Assembly (NCBI GenBank): GCA_020635815.1
Contig: JACJZB010000003.1
Span: 372,001 to 436,000 of the forward strand
Length of the DNA: 64,000 nucleotides
Source of the DNA: Flavobacteriales bacterium
GTDB lineage: Bacteria; Bacteroidota; Bacteroidia; Flavobacteriales_E; Vicingaceae
Direction of reading: 5' to 3'
A program made the translations under genes and the position numbers. The notes under the pieces were generated by a model. The model did no database searches, was not told the origin of the DNA, and saw nothing but the letters and a program-made list of their open reading frames with translations. Positions 42,125 through 49,472 of this stretch are shown in pieces; positions within the stretch are counted from its first letter, which is position 1; every line of letters starts with the position of its first letter.

Positions 42125-42736
42125 TTAATTTAAACCTATGGCGTCTATCCTAATTTCATTTCGCCATTTTTTACCGTATTTTTTATCAAGATATTTAAAA
42201 ATTTCTTGGTTATACTCCAATTCATTTTCACCTTCAAACTTAACACACCCTTGACTTATAAATTTTATTTGATATTTTTTTTCGAATATAGAATCTTTTT
42301 TTGTTATGGTGCTACTAATAAAACCACCTGGTAAGAATATCTTTTGTTCATGTTTTTCTATGTCAATAATAGCTCCCTCCTTATTAATTATGTCTATATA
42401 AATCATATCAATAATTCCGTTTATATTTTTAGGGTTTATTATAATGATATTTTCATGATTGGTAACAATAATAGAAGTATCTATAGGTGAATATCCGACA
42501 TAGGATGTTTTTATGGTAAATAAACCTTTGTTTAAGTTAGTAAAAGAGAAATTACCATCTATATCTGATGTCGTGTATAAAGTATCTTTATAATTTTGAT
42601 TAATTAAAATTATGTTAACAAAAGGTAAAATTTCGTTTATAGTTGTATCAATAATAGTCCCTTTTATTGTATACTCTTGAGAATAAACAGAGCATCCACT
42701 AATTACTAGTACTAATTGAAGAAAATATTTTTTCAT
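42125..42736 (-). CDS. Secreted protein with carboxypeptidase-regulatory-like domain
   Basis: A 203-residue protein. The N-terminus is a signal peptide; ISGCS could serve as a weak lipobox (Cys15). The first domain (residues 23-110) is a CarboxypepD_reg-like beta sandwich: YTIKGTIIDTTINEILPFVNIILI, DIDGNFSFTNL and YVGYSPIDTSIIV, the same module as the N-terminus of TonB-dependent receptors. The second half has ILPF-less sequence ending YLDKKYGKKWRNEIRIDAIGLN, a form I have seen on other small Bacteroidota proteins but cannot name. It starts 61 bases from the MBOAT gene end and 42 bases after a TATATTTG element. A function cannot be given; the reg domain suggests a surface or periplasmic binding role. 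Confidence 0.7.
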   Translation of the reverse strand: MKKYFLQLVLVISGCSVYSQEYTIKGTIIDTTINEILPFVNIILINQNYKDTLYTTSDIDGNFSFTNLNKGLFTIKTSYVGYSPIDTSIIVTNHENIIIINPKNINGIIDMIYIDIINKEGAIIDIEKHEQKIFLPGGFISSTITKKDSIFEKKYQIKFISQGCVKFEGENELEYNQEIFKYLDKKYGKKWRNEIRIDAIGLN

Positions 42737-42777
42737 ATATCTAAAATTAGCAACTTTTTAATGCTAATAATATTACC

Positions 42778-42785
42778 CAAATATA
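42778..42785 (-). promoter_or_regulatory. -7 promoter element of the CarboxypepD-reg protein gene
   Basis: Minus-strand TATATTTG, an exact TAnnTTTG, 41 bases before the ATG at 42736. Next to it (42789-42800) is a 12-base palindrome TAAAGCGCTTTA that holds the MBOAT stop codon. Confidence 0.5.
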
Positions 42786-42796
42786 ACTAAAGCGCT

Positions 42797-44500
42797 TTAA
42801 AATTGGAAATAAATAAATGCTTGTAATTCGGATGACATGGCTTGGTAAACTCCAACAACTGCAAGTGCCGAAATTAGTATTTGAATTCCTAAATGCGATT
42901 CGATAAATTTATTTTGATACCAACTTTTAGTTTTAGAAGGTAGCCAATGGATAACAAAACCAATTAAGGTTACCGCAAATACCATTTTATACGTGAGTAA
43001 TATGGTTGGAATTAAATCGAACCTAAAATTGGTTTTAATTTGATTTAAAATGCTCCAAGTGGTATCCATATCTGCAGCTCTAAACCAAATACGAGTAAAG
43101 GTTATAAAAGTAAGCGTTACGGCTACTTTAAACCCAACGGCTAATAAGTTGTTGTACTTTTCGTACGGACTAATTTTTTTCCAAAGCTTGTAAACCATTA
43201 ATCCCAAACCGTTTAAACCACCCCAAATAACAAAGTTCCAACTCGCACCATGCCATAAACCGCCCAATAACATGGTAATTAATAAGTTTACGTTGGTGGT
43301 TAACCAATCTTTAAACGCTTTTATCCAAATAGACAGAAAAACAAGTAATAACGCTAACCAAATAAACGCATATAGCACCATCATTTTACCTGATAGTAAT
43401 ATAACAAACAACGCAATTACTATTGCAGTTACCCATGTGCCAATGCTTCCACCACGATTACCACCTAAAGGAATGTATAAATAATCGCGCAACCAAGTAG
43501 ATAAACTCATGTGCCAACGTTTCCAGAATTCACCAACATTTTTGGCTTTGTATGGTGAGTTGAAGTTGGTTGGCAAAGTAAATCCCATCAACAAGGCAAT
43601 ACCTATAGCCATATCGGTATAACCGGAAAAATCGGCATAAACCTGTAAGGAGTAGCCATACAGTGCCATTAAATTCTCGAATCCAGTAAACATGGTGGGA
43701 TTCTGAAAAATACGGTCGATAAAGTTTACTGCAATGTAATCGCCAATAACTACTTTTTTGATTAAACCTTTTAAAATCCAAAACAGTGCTAAACCAAAGT
43801 CGTAACGGGTTAAACGATAAGGTTGGTATAATTGTGGGATAAATTCAGAAGCACGAACAATTGGTCCAGCAACCAATTGAGGGAAGAAAGAGACATAAAA
43901 CCCAAAATCTAAGATGTTTTTAACGGGCTCAATTTGTTTGCGGTAAATATCTACCGAATAACTAATGGTTTGGAAAGTGTAAAATGAAATACCAACAGGA
44001 AGTAAAATTTTATCTACTGTAAAGTGTGTTCCAGCAATACTGTTAGTGAATTGTGCAAAATGATTGAATACCTGAACGTCGGTTTCGAAAAATGTATTGT
44101 AAGCATCAGTAAAGAAGTAAGCATACTTAAAATAAAACAACACAAAGAGGTTGATGAAAATACTTGTGCTAACTAGTAATTTACGCTTTAACTGATTATC
44201 AGAAGCGTGTATGTACTTACCTATAAAATAATCGACAAGGGTAGAGAAGAGGAGAATGCTAATGAACAAACCACTTGTTTTATAATAGAAGAATAAACTG
44301 ACCAAAAACAAAAAGGCATTTCGTAAGGCATTTTTCTTGTAAACAACAGCGTAAAAAAGAAGCACGACAGCAAAAAATCCCCAGAAGAAAAACTGAGTAA
44401 AAATTAATGGTTGAGTTTCGTTGTACAGAAAAATACTTTTAATGTTTTCTACACTAAAAAACCAGGTAAACCAATTTAATATGTTAAAACCGTTATCCAA
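42797..44500 (-). CDS. MBOAT family O-acyltransferase (AlgI/PatA-like)
   Basis: A 567-residue polytopic membrane enzyme. Landmarks: FFPQLVAGPIVRASEFIPQL, VYADFSGYTDMAIGIALLMGF, FWKRWHMSLSTWLRDYLYIPLGGNR and LLGGLWHGASWNFVIWGGLNG, the last carrying the catalytic-type His of MBOAT proteins. AlgI and PatA pass acetyl groups across the membrane to a periplasmic SGNH-type transferase, for alginate or peptidoglycan respectively. Here two SGNH-fold genes lie upstream in the same direction (45228-47910), with a HAD phosphatase gene between. The gene overlaps that HAD gene by 8 bases. So it is most likely the membrane half of an O-acetylation system; the acceptor (peptidoglycan or exopolysaccharide) is not shown by the sequence. 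Confidence 0.93.
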   Translation of the reverse strand: MDNGFNILNWFTWFFSVENIKSIFLYNETQPLIFTQFFFWGFFAVVLLFYAVVYKKNALRNAFLFLVSLFFYYKTSGLFISILLFSTLVDYFIGKYIHASDNQLKRKLLVSTSIFINLFVLFYFKYAYFFTDAYNTFFETDVQVFNHFAQFTNSIAGTHFTVDKILLPVGISFYTFQTISYSVDIYRKQIEPVKNILDFGFYVSFFPQLVAGPIVRASEFIPQLYQPYRLTRYDFGLALFWILKGLIKKVVIGDYIAVNFIDRIFQNPTMFTGFENLMALYGYSLQVYADFSGYTDMAIGIALLMGFTLPTNFNSPYKAKNVGEFWKRWHMSLSTWLRDYLYIPLGGNRGGSIGTWVTAIVIALFVILLSGKMMVLYAFIWLALLLVFLSIWIKAFKDWLTTNVNLLITMLLGGLWHGASWNFVIWGGLNGLGLMVYKLWKKISPYEKYNNLLAVGFKVAVTLTFITFTRIWFRAADMDTTWSILNQIKTNFRFDLIPTILLTYKMVFAVTLIGFVIHWLPSKTKSWYQNKFIESHLGIQILISALAVVGVYQAMSSELQAFIYFQF

Positions 44501-45206
44501 TGTTTAAGCTAGTTATTTGAGTTAAACTTTTTAAATTATAATCGGCAATGTTGTAATTGGGGTTGTTCCAGTTTTCTTTATCAGGAACAACAATTGTTTT
44601 CATTAAAGCAGCTTTAGCAGCAATTAAACCATGAAAAGAATCTTCTAAAACCAAACATTTTACAGGGTCGACACCTAAATCTTCAGCAGTTTTTATAAAG
44701 ATAATAGGGTGGGGTTTACCATATTCTAACTGCTCTGCCGAGTTTATTACATTAAAATAATGAGTAATTTTTAATTTGTTTAGAACAGTTTTAATCAAAC
44801 TCATGTGAGAAGAAGAAGCTAAAGCCAGTTTGCAACCTTTTGCTTTAAAATAATTTAAAGATGATTCAACACCATCTAAAGCTGTACCCTTTTCAATAAT
44901 TAATTGAGTAACTGTAGCTAATAATTCGTCTTCAATTTGTTGTAATGACTTTCCTTCCCATCCTAACTTGTTGTACCAATATTCTACAACTTCAGCTAAA
45001 CGCATGCCCATTGTTTCTCTACACATGTCATCTGTAAAAGTTAAACCTACCGTTTTAAAGGTAATCTTTTCAGCTTCCCTCCAAAGTGGTTCAGAGTCAA
45101 TAATTAACCCATCCATGTCGTATATGACTGCTTCAATATGCCCCCTAAATCCCCCGAAAGGGGACTTTAAATTACCGCTTTTATCAATTGTCAATTTCAT
45201 CTTCAT
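44493..45206 (-). CDS. HAD-family sugar-phosphate phosphatase (HxpB/YniC-like) with repeat-encoded N-terminus
   Basis: A 237-residue HAD hydrolase. The Asp nucleophile and acid are Asp30 and Asp32 in VIYDMDGLIIDSEPLW; ALASSSHMSLI, YGKPHPIIFI and VLEDSFHGLIAAKAA are motifs II-IV. It is very close in form to hexitol/2-deoxyglucose-6-phosphate phosphatase HxpB of the beta-phosphoglucomutase-like group. Normally the protein starts one or two residues before IEAVIYDMDG. Here 23 residues precede it, and KSPFGGFRGH is encoded by a palindromic repeat (45139-45168). No ATG lies nearer the domain, so the extension is probably translated. It overlaps the MBOAT gene by 8 bases. Its link to that gene is unclear and may be accidental. 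Confidence 0.85.
   Translation of the reverse strand: MKMKLTIDKSGNLKSPFGGFRGHIEAVIYDMDGLIIDSEPLWREAEKITFKTVGLTFTDDMCRETMGMRLAEVVEYWYNKLGWEGKSLQQIEDELLATVTQLIIEKGTALDGVESSLNYFKAKGCKLALASSSHMSLIKTVLNKLKITHYFNVINSAEQLEYGKPHPIIFIKTAEDLGVDPVKCLVLEDSFHGLIAAKAALMKTIVVPDKENWNNPNYNIADYNLKSLTQITSLNIG
45139..45168. repeat. Palindromic repeat forming the N-terminus of the HAD phosphatase
   Basis: Contains the hairpin CCCCCGAAAGGGG with CCCCTAAAT on one side. It codes on the minus strand for KSPFGGFRGH. It belongs to the same GC-rich hairpin family as 45231-45270 and part of 40561-40632. Confidence 0.75.
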
Positions 45207-45227
45207 TCTTTAGTCTTTTTCGCACCA

Positions 45228-46478
45228 CTACTTAGCCCCTCCTTCGGAGGGGTTGGGGAGGCTCCTCCCATATTCTTTCATTAATGCGGAAAACATAAGG
45301 TCGCCCAACATGATGTACCCATTTCTGTTTAAGTGTATTTTATCTTTTTGTGCCAATCCGTTTCGTTCCCAGGTTTTAATAGAACCCAATCCGCCCATAA
45401 CAGTTAGCAAATCGTAATATCCAGCTTGGTGTTTCTTTGCCAGATTTATCATTACATTTTGTACCTCAAAAGCCCTCTTATTTGGGAATTTTCTTTTGTA
45501 ATAACTATCGGTGTTCGAAACAAACAAAAACTCACAATTTGGATTAACCGATTTTATCCAAGCAACAAGCGTGTCGTAATTGTTTTCGTAACATTTTGCA
45601 CAAAAACTAGGGTCAAATGCATCGTTAATACCAATGCAAAATATAACCAAATCGGGATTAATGGCTTTTAAATGATGGGTAAACAATTGTGTACGTAAAT
45701 AACTCGCTGTACTAGCCCCATTAACACCAATAGAATTGTAAACGATACCGTTATCGTCGTTATCTAAACTTAATCCGTACAAGTTAAAATGTGTTTGAAA
45801 ACTATCGGTTTTATAAATTCGAAACTCCAATTGTGTTTGATACTTATCGAATTTAAACTCGGTATAACCTATTTCTTTGTTTACTTCAATTGATACGCAC
45901 GTGTCAGAAATCAATTCTAAACAATAACTTGAAGAATCGGTATCGTGAAAAACTTTGATGCTATTAAAATCATAGAAAGGAGTGTCATCACCTCTAAACA
46001 CAAGTTTAAATGATGATAAACTATCAATTGTAGTGGCAGTAATTCCAGAAACGCCCCAAGTACTTTGGTGTTTACCAACGGAGTTTCGGTATCCACTCCA
46101 TTCGCCAGTATAGGTAATATTGTAATAATGAGGGTTGTTTGTTTTGGCTAATTTGTATGGAAATAAAAAGCCTCTACCACCATTCAGATTTGGAGAAATA
46201 GTTTGAAATTTTTTACGTAGTTGATCCGACCAAATATCTGCTTGAATGTGAGAACCACCCATTTGAATAATGTTGATTTTTCCTTTTCCACTGGTGGTTA
46301 AGGTGTCGAATTTTGAATAGAAGTTATTAAAACTTACGGTATCGTTGTAAAAATCAATTACATTTTCATCATAATTTATAAACGGATAAAGTTTAACCAA
46401 ATGAGGATTGGTTTGACTATTTGCTAAGTTTAAGCAAACAAACAGCGAGAATAATATAGCAATTGTTTTAATGTTCAT
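45228..46478 (-). CDS. SGNH/GDSL hydrolase-fold protein (secreted, possible acetyltransferase)
   Basis: A 416-residue protein with a signal peptide (KTIAILFSLFVCLNLANS). The SGNH blocks are: nucleophile Ser in IIQMGGSHIQADIW, then Gly-x-Asn-Asp in FCIGINDAF, and Asp-x-x-His in DKIHLNRNGYIML. Between them is a beta domain (residues about 100-240). It is a paralogue of the next gene upstream: both share HxGGS/GDSQ-I-x-AD, a Gly-rich GGRGF or GGNGVG segment and the late DxIH. In AlgJ/AlgX/PatB systems such proteins move acetyl groups delivered by an MBOAT protein to a glycan. The last residues (LPNPSEGGAK) and probably the stop are encoded by a palindromic repeat at 45231-45270, so the native end may have been replaced. 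Confidence 0.82.
   Translation of the reverse strand: MNIKTIAILFSLFVCLNLANSQTNPHLVKLYPFINYDENVIDFYNDTVSFNNFYSKFDTLTTSGKGKINIIQMGGSHIQADIWSDQLRKKFQTISPNLNGGRGFLFPYKLAKTNNPHYYNITYTGEWSGYRNSVGKHQSTWGVSGITATTIDSLSSFKLVFRGDDTPFYDFNSIKVFHDTDSSSYCLELISDTCVSIEVNKEIGYTEFKFDKYQTQLEFRIYKTDSFQTHFNLYGLSLDNDDNGIVYNSIGVNGASTASYLRTQLFTHHLKAINPDLVIFCIGINDAFDPSFCAKCYENNYDTLVAWIKSVNPNCEFLFVSNTDSYYKRKFPNKRAFEVQNVMINLAKKHQAGYYDLLTVMGGLGSIKTWERNGLAQKDKIHLNRNGYIMLGDLMFSALMKEYGRSLPNPSEGGAK
45231..45270. repeat. Palindromic repeat forming the C-terminus of the SGNH protein
   Basis: CCCCTCCTTCGGAGGGG (7-base stem) followed by GGGGAGGCTCCTCCC (second hairpin). It codes on the minus strand for LPNPSEGGAK and covers the end of the SGNH gene. 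It lies about 60 bases from the element at 45139-45168. Confidence 0.85.
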
Positions 46479-47910
46479 TATTGGTTGTATCAGGTAATGT
46501 TTCTGTTTTTGGTGTTGGGTTACCTTTGTATTTGTTATACATTCTAATTAAGTTGTCGTAAAATTCTTCTCCAATTTTTTTTGCTCCAAGCGGAGTAAAA
46601 TGAATGTAATCGGATGCAGCTAATGAAGGTTCTGCATTTACCCATTTTGGCATGGAGTTTTTTCCTCCCATTACTTCATACATATCCCAAAACATACAAC
46701 CAGTTGATAGGGAAGCATCTTTTAACGCATCTCGAACAAACTCTAAATTGGGGTAGGTAACAAACTCTGTTTTTTCTTTTACTGACATATCTCCTGGTCC
46801 AATAACAATAAATGCAGCATTTGGATTTAAACTTTTTAAACGATTGACTTGAGATTTAAACCAATTACCATATTCTATGGCTTGTTTTTCATCTTTAATG
46901 TACGGCATTACATTTCCTCCAAATTCAAGAATAATTAAATCTGGATTTAAATGAGCATACATGTTGCTCAATAAGGTTTGTTCCAATTGGCTAAATACAG
47001 TCCCAGACGAGCCTCTCAACGGAATATTATCGGCAACTACACCGGTGTTTCCTTCTAATGATAAAGCTAAAATATTTGGACTGTCTTTACCTTCAAAGCT
47101 TATGGTAATTTCTTCAGGAGTAGAACTAAAGTTAGTTTTTAGCACTTGGAATGGTGTGTTGGCGTTTATTTTACCTTCTTCTAAAACTACTCCATCGGCT
47201 TCAATTTTGTAGTTTACAGCAGTTAATGAGTTGGTTAAAAAAATGTTTAATTGATTATAATTTTTTGTTCTGCTATAACTAGCTCTTGGTTTCTTTAGTT
47301 TAATCCATGCTGTATAGTGCAAAGTATCAGGAATGGTATTATTTGATGGTACAGGTGCATACCTACAAAAACTAATTAACGCACCATATTTGTTATGTTT
47401 AACGGTAGAATCTTTTTGCCCAAAACCAGAAAATCTTCTCCAATTTTCGGAGTAAGATATGTTTACACTCATTTTTGGCGCAACATCAATAACAGAAAAA
47501 AGACCTACGCCATTTCCACCAAATTTATTTTGAAGTTCATTTCTAAATATTGATGTTATCCTATCAGCTTCTATTTGAGAATCGCCATAGTGCATAATTC
47601 TAACCTTTTTGTTTTGAGCATTATCTAACGCATCAAAAAAACGATGTAAAGCTGGTTTGCCTTTATCAGTAATTTGTATGGTTTTACGGTACTTGTGGAG
47701 TGAATCTAATTTGTGTTTAATAAGGGTAGAATCAATTTCAGAAATCACGATGTTGCTATCAAACAATTCTTGTAAATCTTTTATTTTATTGGTATTATCT
47801 TCTACTTTATAACTAAAAAAATCACTAGCAGAAGGAAATTCTAGTTTAAAACTTCCTAATTGAATTCCATCGGTAGGGAAAACTACCATAACCAGTAACA
47901 ACAAAGCCAT
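46468..47910 (-). CDS. Membrane-anchored SGNH/GDSL hydrolase-fold protein
   Basis: A 480-residue paralogue of the SGNH gene downstream (their ends overlap by 11 bases). Blocks: RIMHYGDSQIEADRITSIF with the Ser nucleophile, LIILEFGGNVMP with the Gly-Asn pair, and ASDYIHFTPLGAKKIGEEFY with Asp and His. A transmembrane segment at the N-terminus starts immediately (ALLLLVMVVFP), which is unusual: upstream in frame, codons for a charged and then hydrophobic stretch (KNQEEIEKTEKDIKPLKTLL) run on without a stop. The real start may be a non-AUG codon, ATT at 47988, giving 26 more residues and a full anchor. If so the gene overlaps the LysM gene upstream by 22 bases. It probably works with the MBOAT protein on glycan acetylation. 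Confidence 0.8.
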   Translation of the reverse strand: MALLLLVMVVFPTDGIQLGSFKLEFPSASDFFSYKVEDNTNKIKDLQELFDSNIVISEIDSTLIKHKLDSLHKYRKTIQITDKGKPALHRFFDALDNAQNKKVRIMHYGDSQIEADRITSIFRNELQNKFGGNGVGLFSVIDVAPKMSVNISYSENWRRFSGFGQKDSTVKHNKYGALISFCRYAPVPSNNTIPDTLHYTAWIKLKKPRASYSRTKNYNQLNIFLTNSLTAVNYKIEADGVVLEEGKINANTPFQVLKTNFSSTPEEITISFEGKDSPNILALSLEGNTGVVADNIPLRGSSGTVFSQLEQTLLSNMYAHLNPDLIILEFGGNVMPYIKDEKQAIEYGNWFKSQVNRLKSLNPNAAFIVIGPGDMSVKEKTEFVTYPNLEFVRDALKDASLSTGCMFWDMYEVMGGKNSMPKWVNAEPSLAASDYIHFTPLGAKKIGEEFYDNLIRMYNKYKGNPTPKTETLPDTTNNEH

Positions 47911-47966
47911 AACACCACCTAAACTAAGGAGTGTTTTAAGGGGTTTAATGTCCTTTTCAGTTTTTT

Positions 47967-49370
47967 CTATTTCTTCTTGATTTTTAATACTTGTCCGATT
48001 TGTAAATTTTCATCAATATTATTTAATTCCATTATATCATCAGGCGAAACACCATCAAAATTTGCCGCAATATCCCATAGGTTGTCGCCATCTTTAACTT
48101 TATACATGATGTAGTTGCCATCAGAAGAAATTATTTCTGGTTCGGTTGTTTTTTGAGGAGTTTTTGAACTTATTTTCTTTTTGTAAACGATTAAGGTTTG
48201 CCCAATATTAATTCGAGTTCCTTTTAGGTTATTCCAATCTTGAATATCTGAAATTCTCACACCATATTTTTGAGCAATAACACCTAAAACATCGCCTGAT
48301 TTTACTTTGTGTTTAATTTCTTCTTTATCTAATTCTATGGTAGTTTCTTCAATTTCAACAATTGGTTTGTTTAAAACAGAATCTTGATAGAAATAAATAC
48401 TATCGCAATACTGATGCATTTTAAACCCAGTATTTTTAGGAAGTAGAGCTAAATAGTTTGCTGGAAAAACTTCGTTAATTACTGATGGATTTAGAAACAA
48501 TAACTCTTTTTTATTGATGTTAATAACATCTAAAATTGCTCTGAATGATAATTTAGATTCTACATAAAAAGTATCAGCTTCAATGAGTGGGTTTATTTTT
48601 ATTTGATTGCTACTATTTTTAGCGTAGGTGTAAATATAAGCGGTTAAAGCAGGTACGATGTCTCTCGAATTAGGATTTAAAAATGGATATAAATCGGTAT
48701 AAGTAATTACTTTTTTACGTTGTTGTAAATTGTTAATGCTTGATGGACCACAGGTGTAAGCAGCAAGAGTAAGTTCCCAGTCGTTATAAAGAAGATGAAG
48801 TTGTTTTAAGTATTTTGCAGCTGCTATGGTTGATTTTTCTAAATCAAAACGTTCGTCAACATATTCATTTATTCTTAAACCATATTTTATGGCTTGAGGA
48901 TAGTTTAAGTGCCAATAACCAACACCACCAGTTGTATTGGTTGATAGTGGATTGAAACCTGATAATATGGCGGGTAAAAAACTTAATTCTTCGGGTAAAC
49001 CCTGCTTTTTTAGTTCTTGTTTGATGTCGTGCTGATAGTAGTTAATCATGTAATTTAAAAAATGCAGATTAACACCTTTATTGTATAAGGTTATAAACGG
49101 AGCAACTTCAGGATAATAATTTAACGGGATGGATTGTTCTATTTTATCTAAAATTTCTTTTCCTTTTTCGTGATGAAACGGCTTTGATGGTTTTACATTC
49201 TTTAAAATAGAGTCGGTATTTAGGGTTGATTTTTTGAATAATGTTTTTACATAATCATTATCCATTAGGTGTTCAAAATTTTTATAGTAGGTAGATTGTT
49301 CAACAGTTGTTTGCTGACAATTGGCTGAAAAGTAATTTAATAAGAGGAAAATAAAAAGTGAAAATCTCAA
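47967..49370 (-). CDS. Lytic-transglycosylase-like LysM protein lacking the catalytic Glu
   Basis: A 467-residue secreted protein: signal peptide (RFSLFIFLLLNYFSA, then NCQQ), an SLT/MltD-like domain (about residues 95-260) and two LysM modules (about 354-400 and 419-467, VKSGDVLGVIAQKYGV and VKDGDNLWDIAANFDGV). The SLT domain has KKQGLPEELSFLPAILSGFNP, GGVGYWHLNYPQAIKYGL and LTLAAYTCGPSSI. In active members the third position of this first block is Glu (VVES or VES); here it is Leu136 in AILSGF, and the GLWQF part is GYWHL. So it most likely binds peptidoglycan but does not cleave it. It sits immediately upstream of the two SGNH genes and the MBOAT gene, consistent with a role of presenting the sacculus to an acetylation machine. 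Confidence 0.85.
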   Translation of the reverse strand: MRFSLFIFLLLNYFSANCQQTTVEQSTYYKNFEHLMDNDYVKTLFKKSTLNTDSILKNVKPSKPFHHEKGKEILDKIEQSIPLNYYPEVAPFITLYNKGVNLHFLNYMINYYQHDIKQELKKQGLPEELSFLPAILSGFNPLSTNTTGGVGYWHLNYPQAIKYGLRINEYVDERFDLEKSTIAAAKYLKQLHLLYNDWELTLAAYTCGPSSINNLQQRKKVITYTDLYPFLNPNSRDIVPALTAYIYTYAKNSSNQIKINPLIEADTFYVESKLSFRAILDVININKKELLFLNPSVINEVFPANYLALLPKNTGFKMHQYCDSIYFYQDSVLNKPIVEIEETTIELDKEEIKHKVKSGDVLGVIAQKYGVRISDIQDWNNLKGTRINIGQTLIVYKKKISSKTPQKTTEPEIISSDGNYIMYKVKDGDNLWDIAANFDGVSPDDIMELNNIDENLQIGQVLKIKKK

Positions 49371-49472
49371 TGTAAAAGTTAATCTAATTAATGTAATACA
49401 AAGATGATTTTAAACTTCTATAATATTAAGTGGATGCAAGAGGTTTTTTGAACAATTTTTTGTTAACCAAAG

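Noticed and set aside
45968..46010. Loss of catalytic residues in the SGNH protein
   Set aside because: On re-reading, the Ser of GGSHIQ, the GIND block and the DKIH block are all present.
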